A DNA stretch of 64,000 nt from Vigna angularis (lineage: Eukaryota > Streptophyta > Magnoliopsida > Fabales > Fabaceae). The position numbers were made by a program, and so were the translations under genes. The notes below the pieces were generated by a model. It saw nothing but the letters and a program-made list of their open reading frames with translations. It was not told the DNA's origin and ran no database searches. Every line of letters begins with the position of its first letter. Within the stretch, counting starts at the first letter, position 1. The stretch is from NCBI RefSeq assembly GCF_016808095.1, contig NC_068979.1:14296001-14360000 (forward strand). The letters are read 5' to 3'. This document shows positions 17,901 through 29,092 of the stretch, in pieces.

Positions 17901-19449
17901 CTCTTCCATGATGGTTAGAGAATTAAGCTTGGTGGAGAGTTTCAGAGACCTAAGGTTGCAGTTCAATCTAGAACCGGACAACATCAAATGCTGTAACCTT
18001 AGGATATCTAGTGACGTGTTTGACCGGATCAGAATGAAGCAATTAGAAGATGAAGAATTAATGAAGATAAGAGGCGCGCTCGGTACAGATCAAGCAAAGG
18101 AGTTTGACGCTGGACCGGACGGTCTAGTACGCTATATGGGTAGGACGTGCGTTCCAAACGATGGGGATCTGAAGAGAATTATCCTGGAGGAAGGACATCA
18201 CAGCCGTCTTAGCATGCACCCTGGCATGACTAAGATGTATCAAGACCTCAGGAAGACGTTCTGGTGGCCTGGAATGAAGAGCGATGTCGCACGCTTTGTG
18301 ACGTCTTGTTTAACTTGCCAGCGTGCAAAAGCTGAACACCAAAGACCGGGCGGCCTACTGCAACCTCTGGAAATTCCCGAATGGAAGTGGGACAGCATTT
18401 CAATGGACTTCGTGACTCACTTACCTCGCACGGTCAAGAATCACGATTCCATTTGGGTGATAGTGGATCGTCTAACGAAGAGTGCTCACTTCCTAGCGGT
18501 TAACTTGAAGATGTCAATGACTAACTTGGCAAAGCTTTACATCAAGGAGATCGTTCGTCTACATGGAGTGCCGTCCAGCATTATCTCTGACCGAGACACG
18601 AGATTCACCTCTCAGTTTTGGCAATCCCTGCAAAGTGAACTGGGCAGCAAACTTCAAATGAGTTCAGCGTACCATCCTCAGACGGACGGTCAATCCGAGA
18701 GAACCATCCAGACGCTCGAAGATTTATTAAGGACGTGCGTGCTCGATCACATGGGCGTTTGGGATGAAGTCTTGCCGTTAGTGGAGTTCACCTACAACAA
18801 CAGCTTCCAGTCCAGCATTGGAATGGCTCCCTTCAAAGCTCTTTACGGACGTAAGTGCCGCACGCCACTTTGCTGGTTTCAAGAAGGAGAGAACGTATTG
18901 ACGGGACCGGAACTCATTCAACAAACGACTGAAAAGGTGAAGTTAATTCAAGAGAGGCTGAAGACGTCTAGAAGCAGGCAGAAATCATATGCAGATAAGA
19001 GAAGAAGGCCGTTAGAGTTCAAAGCTGGTGATCACGTATTCCTTAGACTGAATCCAACCACTGGAGTAGGCAAAGCTATGCGATCAAAGAAGTTGTCTCC
19101 CAAGTTCGTAGGGCCGTATCAGATCATAAGGAAGATTGGACCAGTAGCATACGAGCTAGCCTTGCCTCCCCAATTGTCCAACCTTCATCCGGTGTTTCAC
19201 GTTTCTCAACTCTGGAAATACATAGCGGATCCCTCGCACATATTGGAGCTAGATGACGTTCGTCTTCGTCAAGACCGAACGCTGGAAATGAAGCCGGTTC
19301 GAGTGGAAGACGTTCGCACCAAGTTATACAAGGGAAAGGACGTTCGGTTGGTGAAAGTTGTATGGGACGACAAGACGGGCGACTCTACATGGGAAGTGGA
19401 GGATGCCATGAAGGACTTATACCCTCATCTATTCCCTGGTAAGATTTAA
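14930..19449 (+). CDS. gag-pol: Gag-pol polyprotein of element T (after A1 insertion)
   Basis: About 1505 residues without a stop. Order: coiled-coil-like N-terminus; capsid core ([16 protein letters not shown]); zinc knuckles [13 protein letters not shown] and [14 protein letters not shown]; aspartic protease with DSGAT; reverse transcriptase with FIDD and [10 protein letters not shown]; RNase H with [10 protein letters not shown] and VVADALSRK; integrase with an HHCC region and an intact D-D-E triad (SMDFVTH, SDRDTRF, DGQSERT); C-terminal chromodomain-like segment ([20 protein letters not shown]). It is the Tekay/Del arrangement. The frame is open upstream to 14887, but 14887-14924 is A1 LTR. 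The catalytic motifs are intact, yet the gene is split from its own start by A1. Confidence 0.93.
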
Positions 19450-19474
19450 TTTTCGAGGACGAAAATTTTTGTAG

Positions 19475-19484
19475 TTAGGGGGAT
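19475..19484 (+). other. Polypurine tract of element T
   Basis: TTAGGGGGAT directly before the 3' LTR, preceded by the TTCGAGGACGAAAATTTTT sequence characteristic of Tekay/Del elements. Confidence 0.8.
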
Positions 19485-21982
19485 TGTCACGTCACATTTA
19501 ATACACTGCTGAGTCACCTAGTTGCTTCCATAAATACCCCACGTCATTTGCTCAGAAACATTAAACACCCACCCTGAACTCCATGCATGCACGCCACTTG
19601 TCAAAATGGAAGCTTCTGAAGTCAGTAGTGGGGTGCAGGTGTCGACAGGAGGGATGTTCGTTAGTTTGAAAGTGGGATTTGAACAAAAGTGATTTTTCTG
19701 GAAAACCTCCCACTCTCCTGCGCGCACCTCCTCCCCTTCCAAACTCAGATTTTCCATTTCTCCTCCTTCTCTCTAGAACCCTTCTCCTTCTCTCTTCTGC
19801 AACTTAACATTCTCTTCTCCGATCACGTTTCAGAACCGTAGAAAACGTTCCCTACACCGTGAGCTCCATCTTGGACCGAACAACTTCCAACTCTGTAACC
19901 GGTAAGTTTCCCAACCTAGACGCTCGTTTCTGGATTTCCTGCAAACCCAGATTCAGCTGCATGCAAGGGTGTAAACTAAGTCCCTGCGTTTTCTTTTGGT
20001 TAGTTTTAGTTGAGGAGCTTAAGAGAAAAGTTGAGAATAGAAAGCCACATTTGGACGAGTCAAGATCTCTCTTAGAACGATCACTACTGATCCGGGTAAG
20101 GGAAGCTTATTAAATTTAATTTTTGAGTTATACTGTGTTGTATGAATGTTCTGTGAATTATACTGTGTTGGATGAATGTTCTGTGAATTATATTAAGTAT
20201 GATCTATGGTATTTGATTTTGGTATATGATTATGAGGATGAGATGATGCATGATAAGTAGGAAATGTACTATTGTATGATTAAACTGAAATATGAAATAT
20301 ATGATAAGATGAGTATTTGAAAGTATATGATGAGAAATGTATAATGTAAATGAAACTGTGATTTTGAATTCTCTTATGATATTGAACGTTCGTCATCGAA
20401 CGTTCTTTGACCGTTCGGTGTTATTACCAAATTCAATTGTAAAGGAATTCTTTCATTTGGAAAGAATTCTGTTTGAGGACGAACGCCCTCTTGTATTAGA
20501 GCTACGTTTGAGCGATCGGCCGAACGTAGATATCCTGAGTATTTTGTGAGAATTGAGAAACCTATAAAAGTAACTTTGAACTCTTAGTCATTTTGCGACG
20601 CTCGTCCCAAAGCATACGTTATAAGTAGCGCTCGGTCTTATACCGAACGCCAGTTCTTTCCGTAATTACCAAATGATTAGAAATAACGTTCGTCCTGAAC
20701 TTTCATAGCGTTCGTCTTAAACTTAAATTACGTTTGTTCTAAATTTCAGTAAATTCGCGTACCGAGTTCGGTCATTTACTGGCAGTCGGTTTACTCTAAC
20801 TAAATTGTCCTTTGTACATTTAATACTCGTCTTTTGTATCTCCATCCAGTTGGATTTGACTCTGAATCTTGGTACTTAATTTATTCTAAGTATAAATCAA
20901 ATCGTTCTAGAGTCAGTTCATATAACTGATTCAAATTGTAATGACGTTCGTCATGTAAAATGCGTCAGCTTTATTCTTTTGAAAAGAGGACCTCTCGGTC
21001 TCGCTTTTGACGTTCGTCCTCGTTATGAAGAGGATTGAACGCTCGTCCTTTTATGAAAGTGGAACAAAGAATGAAAATGTTATTAAGAGGAAAAATTATA
21101 ATGTGCGAACAGTATGAGAGCTGAAATTATGATTGTGGATTTTGAACGAGCGTTCCAGGGAAGAACGACTCTTGAATGGAATTGAAATGGTAAAGTATGA
21201 ATGTGGTAAGCTTAGATGGTAGTTCATCCTGATATTCCGTGAGTGCTCGTTCTCAAGTAGAGAGGAGTATGTCATGTGTGGGAATGGCAGGAGGTCATAG
21301 TCCATAACTGTAACTTGGACAGAACGGACTAACCTCAGGTGGCGACTGATGATTATTCCAGTTATCCCACATGTGTGCACGAACGCCTTAGCTACACAGT
21401 ATTCATACAGTCCGGACATTTTGTCTAGTATCAGTAATTGGTTTGAGGGAATGAATTTATTTAAATACATGTTGTGATTATTTGATTTGTTGATATGTTA
21501 TGAAATGTTGATTTACTTGAATTAAATTCAATAAGCTTACCCTTCGTTTTCCATTGTGTTGTCTGTATCTGTACGTCCGTCTTGTCCTTGCAATGATCAT
21601 CCGTGTGGATGTGAGCAGAGGGAGATGCATCTCTGGAAGAAACGCTTGAAGAAGGAATTCTGGCTGAAGAGAATTTAGTGGAAATTGAAGTGAAGGCCGA
21701 ACAGTAGGACGTTCGGTTATGTTTTAGTCTAGTTAGAATAGTGGGCCGTTAGAGCGAGTGCCCTTTTTGCTTTATGTTGAATATTTGAACGTTCGGTATT
21801 TATTTTTGTAAACCGTTCGTTCTTATTACTTAGTGAACGCTCGTAAAATTTTATGCATCTATGTAAGGCCGTTCGGCCACCTGCGAGGTTTATCTCGTTA
21901 TTTTGTAAGACTGTTTTGTTATATTAATACATGTGAATATTCTATTATATACTTGATGACTGTATAATTTTGGGATGTTACA
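19485..21982 (+). repeat. 3' LTR of element T
   Basis: 2498 bp, TGTCAC...GTTACA, the complete version of the LTR. The segment at about 19720-20065, missing from the 5' LTR, is CT-rich and contains CCGGTAAGTTT (about 19899), a good splice-donor match, so it may be leader sequence. The frames at 19859-20113 and 20337-20549 lie in the LTR and are not supported as genes. Confidence 0.93.
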
Positions 21983-21987
21983 GATCA

Positions 21988-22093
21988 AATTTCTGAAGAA
22001 GTTCAGTAGAAAGAAGAAAAAGAAGAAGGAACTTGAGCTTTACTTGGTCAAGCTAATGACGTTAAAAGAGCGCTTGCTGGGAGGCAACCCAGT
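21988..22093 (+). pseudogene. Element B gag, 3' end
   Basis: Continuation of the gag broken at 3823 by element T: KFLKKFSRKKKKKKELELY, then the reading frame runs into the conserved GGTCA...GGCAACCCAG motif (22046-22093). C has the same arrangement. Very lysine-rich and without protease. Confidence 0.65.
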
Positions 22094-22168
22094 GGATTTA
22101 AAAACTTTTGATTTGGTTTTGTAACTTTTAATTTGTGGACATTATTTTGTAAATATTTTGTTGGATAC

Positions 22169-22340
22169 AGCATCTACTGAAGGATGCTAGGTGGTTAAGT
22201 ATCTACTGAAGGATACTAAGTTTGTAACACCTACTGATGGGTGTTAGTGAGAAAATTTTGCACCTACTGATGGGTGTTGGTAAGTCTGTAACACCTACTG
22301 ATGGGTGTTGGTAAGTTTGAAACACCTACTGATGGGTCTT
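22169..22340 (+). repeat. Six-unit TACTGAWG-loop hairpin array (B)
   Basis: Units at 22169, 22198, 22226, 22260, 22290 and 22321. Stems: AGCATC/GATGCT, AGTATC/GATACT, AACACC/GGTGTT, GCACC/GGTGT (one G-U), AACACC/GGTGTT, AACACC/GGTCTT (one mismatch). The motif pair flanks the array at 22046-22093 and 22352-22399. Confidence 0.85.
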
Positions 22341-22534
22341 GGTGGATTTTGGGTCAGGCTCGTGACGTTAAACAAGCGCTACCTGGGAGGCAACCCAGTT
22401 GATTGATTGTTTTTGTTTGTTTTATTTTAGTTAGGGTTTGCATAAGTATTTTAAACATTGAATTGTAGGGAACCAGTGAGGGGCATGTCTAGGAGGCACG
22501 TAGGTTAAGAAAAGAAGGAGAAGAGCACATCACG

Positions 22535-22630
22535 AAAGTGCCGCTGAGCGGTACTCTCGCAGATGGGCTTTAGTTCCCCTTAGCGGGACCCGAGCCCATT
22601 AGGGTATTTTTATACCCTAAGTTGCGCATT
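22535..22630 (+). promoter_or_regulatory. Promoter-like block upstream of mini-ORF2 (B)
   Basis: One CCGCTGAGCGG, a CCCCTTAGCGG half, and GGGTATTTTTATACCC (TATA-like), followed by a CT-rich stretch. Parallels 10765-10862 in A1 although the gene downstream is only 25 codons. Confidence 0.4.
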
Positions 22631-22868
22631 TGCTCATACTTTCTGACTCTTCTCTGCACACACACTCCTACATACCTTTTCAAAGGTTCTCTACAACTTT
22701 TCCCTCATCCCTCTTTAGAAAATCTCCCTTCCACTCACTTGCTCACTAGTTTTCCATCTAAGTTTGGGGTTGGGAGAGAGCATCATTGAAGGGGCTGATT
22801 TCTTCATTGTGGTTTACTAATGCTTAATAATGTATCTTTTGGTTTTGTGAATTATGTTTGATGCAGGG

Positions 22869-22946
22869 ATGGCCTCCTCATTGGGCAAAAAGAATCAAGA
22901 CTATAAGATCCAAGAAGAGGAAGATACAGAGGACAACTCAGATTGA
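22869..22946 (+). CDS. Mini-ORF2 of element B (25 codons)
   Basis: ATG at 22869, TGA at 22944-22946. Begins MASSLGKKN and ends EEEDTEDNSD, matching both ends of the full ORF2 with about 380 codons missing in frame. GATGCAG just before the ATG resembles a splice acceptor. It is in step with 883-960 in C, with a few conservative changes. No domain is recognisable. Confidence 0.5.
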   Translation: MASSLGKKNQDYKIQEEEDTEDNSD

Positions 22947-24233
22947 TGAGGAGCTGAGATAACATTTACGGATGAATGTTATCATATGCTTATGCTTTTG
23001 TTGGTTTAAGTTTTCTAAACTTATTTATTTTTTGTTTTAGATTAGGCTTTGATGTACTCTATTGGAAACCTGTTTTGTTATGATGGTTTGCTATTAACTG
23101 TGATTGTGTGATAAGTAATGCTTGATGATGATTAGTGATTGATTGATGTTGAGATAGATGTGCACATTAAAATGCTTATACAGGTGATTCACAAGCTTTG
23201 TGAACAAATGCAGGATATCATGATTGTGATTGTGAAATTAAGCAGCATGTGTATGTCAAATGTGAATGAGCTTATATGTGAGGTTTTGAGCTCCAGAGTT
23301 TTTTGCATGATTGAATGCTATTACTTTGAAAGCATGAATGACTTTGCCCAGGTTTTCTATGATTGAATCAATTGCTTGTTTTGCATCATGTGATCAAGGT
23401 CGTTTGTTGGAACCCTTTTTATTGGCCAAATTCATAAAGTTAGCCTACTAAAAGAGAACACTTTGTGTTCTATCCTTTGAACCCTTAGCCTTGAACATAC
23501 ATTGAAAACCCTTGATTGAAAATCTTTACCTTGAGTTAAGTAGAAGATCTTGTGTGGTATTGTTAAATGTTCAAGTTTGGGGTTGTTGGGAAAACATGAA
23601 AAAGGAAAAGCATTGAGCTAAGAGCTAAAAAAGTAAGAATATGCAAAGAAGAAGAAAAAGAAAAGAAAAAAAAAAGTAGCAAAGCTCAATGCAAATGCAA
23701 AGGCAAGTTGGGAAGAATAAGAAAAATTGTGTTGTTATGATTCTCTTAACTCAAGGATTTTGTGATCCAAAAAAACCAATTTTCTCGTTAGCCCAGCCAC
23801 ATTATAAGCCATTGAAAAGTCCTTGTGATGATGCATGCTTGTGAATGTTTTTGATTGTGGTAAAATGAAAGGCAAAGTTGATTCATGTAACATTGTGATA
23901 GTGGAGCGAATGAGTGAAACACTTTACCTCTTATACACTTGTGTGTTGACTGAAACACTTTACCTAGTGAGGAAATATTCCATAAGCACATGAACATCCA
24001 TGCTTAATTGATTGATCATTCATGAAAAATAGCATTTGTTGGAATTTAAATGACTTTGTGAACACTAAAGCATGTGCACATCTTGATTGAACTCTTGGTC
24101 ATAAGTTTGAGTGAAGTTGTTACTTATCTTGAAAAAGAGGATTTTTGAATGAGTGAACCATCATATGAATTGGTTGAAGATTGAGTTACATCTTGTTTGC
24201 TTGAGGACAAGCAAAGTTCTAAGTTTGGGGTTG
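22947..24233 (+). other. 3' untranslated region of B
   Basis: Same non-coding 3' region as in A1, with a purine-rich AAGAAGAAAAAG stretch near 23650 and the terminal AGTTTGGGGTTG beside the LTR. No gene seen. Confidence 0.7.
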
Positions 24234-25496
24234 TGATAAAGTTGAAAAACTGTTATTTTCATGCTTAAAATTGACACAAAAAGCAACCTTTACACTTAGA
24301 AACTAGCTTGAAATCATGCTTTTATCCATATTTTCAGAAATAAGAGAGCTGGACAGGTTTATGCTTGATTTCAGTTTTTTTGTGCAGGTTTTAAGGTGAA
24401 TTTAGTGAAAGAAGTGAAGAAGGAGAGAGATGGAATCAGAACAGTCAACCAGAAACCAGAAAAGTCAACCAGTCAACCAGAAAAGTCAATCAGTCAACCA
24501 AAAAGTCAACCAATCAACCAAAAAGTCAACCAGTCAACCAGACGAGTTTTGGGCCAGTTGTATGCGATTTTATGATCTGTTTGGGCCTGGACCCGTTTTC
24601 TATTATTTTTATGTCCTATTTAAAGACCTAGATGTCTTAAGGTTGGTATCTTTGGCACAAACGAAGCAAACACTCTCTCTTCCACCCCTTTGAAGGAGGA
24701 TCTTGGATGCTCAGGCTACCTCTTCACCTTTCTAGGGTTTTATCTTTCATTCTTTCATTATTGTTCATCTAGGTTCACCATGAATATGGTGAACTAAACC
24801 TTGTATGTTTGTTGGGGAATCAATGTAATCTTTTGAAGCTCTCATATATGGAATTTGTGCTTGCATCTTAATCTAAGATTTATGCTTTCTTTCATCATTA
24901 GTTAGGGTTTTTCCTCTTTGCTTAATGCTTGCTTTGTTTAACTTATTCAATGCATGATTATTGATTTTGTCGATACGGGAACGTACGGGGAAGTCCAGAT
25001 CCGGGGAATCTCTCCCAATATTATATTGGTTGTCGTTAAGCTCCTGTGCTAAGAGAACTAATTATTAGGAATGCTAGAAATCGTATGAACTCGTAATTAG
25101 GGATAGGCCTTTTTGACAAGGTAATTTAGAGAGTGGCATTAACAATGATGATTTGAATGTTGAATTCCTAAAATATATGAGAGTAGATAAGATGAAATTG
25201 ACCCCCAACAACATATTCATATATATATTTCATTGAAAGTGCTTGTCTTTTGCTTTTGCCATTGATCAAAACCTCATGCATACATGTTTAATTTCTGTTT
25301 TGCATATTAAACCTCAATTATTTCGTCCTTAAGTCTTAGCTAATCAACAAACCACACAACTAAACTAGGCCGTGAGTCCTTTGGGAGAACGATACTTGGT
25401 CTTACCAAGTTTATTACTTGAACGATTCGGTCATACTTGCCGATTGTAAAACAAGTTTGTGACATCATATTTTGGTGATCATAAATTTGTCCATCA
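24234..25496 (+). repeat. 3' LTR of element B
   Basis: 1263 bp, TGATAAAG...CCATCA, with the AGTCAACC array at 24441-24543 and the hairpin at 24773-24794. Followed at once by the CTCTT target duplication. Confidence 0.95.
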
Positions 25497-25689
25497 CTCT
25501 TCTCCTTCTTTTCTTAACCTACGTGCCTCCTAAACATGCCCCTCACTGGTTCCCTGCAATTCAATTCTCAGGTTACTTATGCACAACCCTATTATACTAC
25601 TACAATGAAACAAACAGAAACAATCAATCAACTGGGTTGCCTCCTAGGTAGCGCTTGTTTAACATCACGAGCCTGACCCAAAATCCACC

Positions 25690-25832
25690 AACACCTATCA
25701 GTAGGTGTTACAATACTTACCAACACCCATCAGTAGGTGCAAAATTTTCTCACCAACACCCATCAGTAGGTCTTACACACTTAGCATCCTTTAGTAGATG
25801 CTATATCCAACTAGCATCCTTCAGTAGATGCT
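25690..25832 (-). repeat. Five-unit TACTGAWG-loop hairpin array (C)
   Basis: Units at 25690-25709, 25723-25740, 25755-25774, 25783-25802 and 25813-25832. On the minus strand: AGCATC/GATGCT twice, an AAGACC/GGTGTT unit with one mismatch, GCACC/GGTGT and AACACC/GGTGTT. Two loops have single changes (TACTAAAG, TACTGATA). Decay is slightly greater than in A1. Confidence 0.8.
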
Positions 25833-25906
25833 ATGTCCAACAAAATATTTACAAAATAATGTCCACAAATTAAAAGTTACAAAAACAAAAATAAAATCAA
25901 AAGTTT

Positions 25907-27436
25907 TTAAATCACTGGGTTGCCTCCCAACAAGCGCTCTTTTAACGTCATTAGCTTGACCCAGTAAAGCTCAAGTTCCTTCTTCTTTTTCTTCTTCCTA
26001 CTAAACTTCTTCAGAAATTTGATCAAACCAGGAACCTGTTGCAGTGTCTCAATCATAGGAACTTTAATCTCCAATTTCTTGAAGATTTCCATAAAGCACT
26101 TAAATTTCTTTTCCTTCCTATGATTCTTCTTTAGATGAGGATGGGATTTTTCATATGATTTCTTCTTCTTTCCTCTCATCTTCTTTTTCTTCCTTTTTCT
26201 TTCCCTAAATTTTCTCTTTTTCTTTTCTTTTATTTTTTTCTTCCCTTTTCTTTTTCTTTTCAACTTCTTTATTTTCACACAAATTTTCTTTCTCTCTTCT
26301 CTCTCAACCACTTCTTTTTCTTTTTCTTCATCTTTATTTTTCTCACTCAACTCTTCTTTTTCTTTTCTCTCTATCTTTTCCTCATCTCCCCCTATTTTTT
26401 TATCATCAAGAATCTTTTCACTTTGAGTGACAATGGCTTGCCCTTCTTCCTTAAGGTTAACTTCAGTATTAACCTCCTCATTCAATCTCTGACTAATGTA
26501 ATGAAGGTGCATCTTCATCCTTTTACATGATTCTTCAATGCTTTTCTGAGTAGCGTCAGAATTTTTCAAAAATCGCTGAAGGGTTTCATCCAAACTATCC
26601 AAACTTCCTGATAGAACAAGTTGTTGTTGTTGCTTGCTAAATTGCCCTGATTGTCCAGCTTGCCCACTTTGTTCTTGACCAATACTTGGGTGTGGTTTCC
26701 ACCCTTCATTGAAGTTTCCCTGACAGTATGGAAATTGATTGGCCGTGAAGTTAACATCCTCTAAAGCTTCCACTGGAAAGGCGCATTGACCATTGATATG
26801 GTCACCCCCACATAATTCACACATCAATTCACACATCTGTGGTTGAACCTGTGCAACAGTCTATAACTCTTTTGGCAATTGTTCAAGTATCTTTGTGAGA
26901 TTCTCCAATTGTTGAGTTATTAACTTGTTCTGAGCTATCAAGGCATCATTGGATTGCAACTGTAGAACTCCTTTTTGTTGAATAGGAGCTCCTCTTTCAC
27001 TGTTCCACTTATTGTCATTCGTAGTCATGTTTTCAATTATTTCTGTGGCTTCCTCTGGAGTTTTCCATTTGATATTGCCTCCAGCTGAGGCGTCAAGCAT
27101 CATCATGGTTTGTGAACCAAGACCTCCAAGGAAGATTAGGACTACTTCTCCTTCGTTAAATCCATGCGTGGGAGGCTTTCTTAATAGACTTTTGTACCTG
27201 TCCCATGCGTGACCTAGTGTTTCCTCCATGCCTTGTGCAAATGAAGAGATCTCTTGCTTCCCTTTGTTGATTTTAAAGCTTTGTTGTTGCCATTGTTGTT
27301 GTGGTTGGTTCTCAAATTGTCCAGCAGCTTGCCAAAATTGGCTTTGATCCATGCTTGAGTGAGGTTCCCACCAGTGGTTGAGATTACTTTGATAGAATTG
27401 AGTGTCCATATAGTTAAATTCTTGATCAAATTGCAT
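25907..27436 (-). pseudogene. Element C gag with lysine-rich tail, one stop
   Basis: Athila-type gag. The ATG at 27436 follows CTGCAG. The N-terminal part of the capsid core is missing (the frame jumps from a glutamine-rich start to KGKQEISSFAQGMEETLGHAW); later parts are present (MMMLDASAGGNIKWKTPEEA). An in-frame TAG at 26861-26863 ends the first part. The second (to 25907) has the knuckle CELCGGDHINGQC, then about 130 residues extremely rich in K, E and R, then FMEIFKKLEIKVP and the KKKKKK end. Protease is absent, unlike A1. A single stop separates it from a continuous gag of about 510 residues. Confidence 0.75.
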
Positions 27437-27535
27437 TCTGCAGACATTAGGCACAAAACTCTAGAAAATATTTGTTAGCACAAAAAGATAGAGAAGATAG
27501 ATAAAAACAAATCAAAGGATATAATTGAAAAGATA

Positions 27536-27670
27536 AGAAGATAGGAAATAAAAACAGAAAAATAAAATAAAATAAAATAAAAACAGAAAATAAAATAAAA
27601 TAAAATAAAATAAAATAAAATAAAAACCAAAAAATAAAATAAAATAAAATAAAAACTGAAAAATATAAAC
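27536..27670 (-). repeat. AAAATAAAAT low-complexity leader (C)
   Basis: On the minus strand this is a TTTTA repeat between primer site and gag, at the same position as in A1 and B. Confidence 0.75.
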
Positions 27671-27763
27671 AGAAAAAATAAAAAATTCGAAATTTAAATT
27701 AAAAATTCAAAAACAAGTCAAAGATAATCAATAATCAAACAAATAAACTAGTTAAACCACGAG

Positions 27764-27781
27764 TCCCCGGCAACGGCGCCA
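27764..27781 (-). other. Primer binding site (tRNA-Asp), element C
   Basis: Plus strand TCCCCGGCAACGGCGCCA; on the minus strand an exact tRNA-Asp primer site, six bases inside the LTR at 27788-29092. Confidence 0.92.
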
Positions 27782-27787
27782 AAAACT

Positions 27788-29092
27788 TGATGGACAAATT
27801 TATGAACACCGAAATACGGCGTCACAAACTTGTTTTACAATCGGCAAGTATGACCGAATCGTTTCAAGTAATAAACTTGGTAAGACCAAGTATCGTTCTC
27901 CCAAAGGACTCACGACCTAGTTTAGTTATGTGATTTGTTGATTAGCTAAGACTTAAGAACGAAATAATTGGATTTTATATGCAAAAGACGAAAATAAACA
28001 TGTATGCATGAGGGTGATCAATGGCTAAAACAAAAATACAAATACTTTCAATGGAATATATGGATGAGTATGTTGTGGGGTTTATCAATTTCATCTTATC
28101 CACTCTCATATATTTTAGGAATTCAACATTCAATTCATCATTGTTAATGCCACTCTCTAAATTACCTTTCAAGAAGGCTTCTCCCTAATTACGAGTTCAT
28201 ACGATTCCTAGCATCCCTAATAATTAGTTCATTCAGCGCAGGAGCTTAACGACAACCAATATACTATTGGGAGAAATTCCCCAGATCTAGACTTCCCCGT
28301 ACGTTTCCGTATCGACAAAATCAATAATCATGCAGTGAATGAGTTAAACAAAGCAAGCATTGAGCAAAGAAGGAAAACCCTAACTAATGATGAAAGAAAG
28401 CATAGGTCTTAAATGTAAGATGTAAAAACAAATTCCATATATGAGAGTTTCATAAGACTACATTGATTCCCCAACAACAATACAAGGTTTAGTTCACCAT
28501 ATTCATGGTGAAACTAGATGAACAATAATGAAGTAAGGAAAGATAAAACCCTAAAAAGGTGAAGAGGTAGCCTGAGCATCCAAGATCCTCCTTCAAAGGG
28601 GTGGAAGAGAGAGTATTTGCTTCGTCACAGCCAAAGATACAAACCCTAGGAAACCCTAAAGCTTATATACTATTCGTAAATTACAGAAAAATTAGGCCCA
28701 AGCCCATAAGTGTGCCGCTCAGCGGTAAAGTACCGCTAAGCAGTAAGTGCGCGAGCTCGATTCTTCCCCTCAGCTGCCATTTTGCCCCTCAGCGGATCCA
28801 ACGTGACTTCCTGAGTGCCGCTCAGCGGTAAACTGCCGCTGAGCGGTAGTTCCGGCTCCTCCTTTTGCACTTTTTGATGTCTTTTCTGATTCCCTTTCTC
28901 TCCTTCTTCACTTCTTTCACCAAATTCACCTTAAAACCTGCACAAAAACATTGAAATTAAGCATAAACCTGTCCAGCTCTCTTATTTCTGAAAATATGAA
29001 TAAAAGCATGATTTCAAGCTAGTTTCTAAGGATAAAGGTTGCTTTTAGTATCTATTTTAAGCATGAAAATAACAGTTTTTCAACTGTTATCA
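27788..29092 (-). repeat. Shared LTR of the C compound element
   Basis: 1305 bp. On the minus strand it starts TGATAACAG and ends CCATCA. It has the CCGCTSAGCGG palindromes (about 28713-28850) and the LTR hairpin near 28492. Its left side adjoins a primer site (5' LTR role); its right side adjoins the family's AAGTTT(A/G)GGGTTG 3'-end sequence (3' LTR role). No target duplication flanks it. Confidence 0.92.

Larger units (their letters stand above)
3824..21982 (+). mobile_element. Element T: Tekay-like chromovirus (Ty3/gypsy)
   Basis: LTR retrotransposon of about 9.4 kb after removing nested A1. It has LTRs of 2148 and 2498 bp, an initiator-Met primer site, one gag-pol frame ending in a chromodomain-like region, and a polypurine tract. 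The 5-bp duplication GATCA (3819-3823 and 21983-21987) shows it inserted into the gag of element B. The LTRs differ by about 30 substitutions over the shared 2.1 kb (about 1.4%) plus one 350-bp deletion in the 5' copy. Domain order and the C-terminal chromodomain place it near the Tekay/Del clade. Confidence 0.93.
1309..25496 (+). mobile_element. Element B: non-autonomous Athila-like LTR retrotransposon
   Basis: Complete element, about 6.0 kb once the nested T element is removed. It has a 1264-bp 5' LTR, a tRNA-Asp primer site, a T-rich leader, a broken gag lacking protease, a hairpin array, a promoter-like block, mini-ORF2, a 3' untranslated region and a 1263-bp 3' LTR. The 5-bp duplication CTCTT flanks it (1304-1308 and 25497-25501), showing insertion into element C. 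The LTRs differ at about 2% of positions by eye. It encodes no reverse transcriptase or integrase, so it would depend on a relative in trans. Confidence 0.93.
25497..27787 (-). mobile_element. Element C (Athila-like), 5' part of internal region
   Basis: Continuation of 1-1308 across the B insertion, with one CTCTT copy at 25497-25501. Read on the minus strand from the LTR at 27788: primer site, A/T-rich leader, gag in two frames, conserved motif (25914-25962), hairpin array, second motif (25631-25679), then the interrupted promoter-like block. No protease or pol. Confidence 0.9.
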
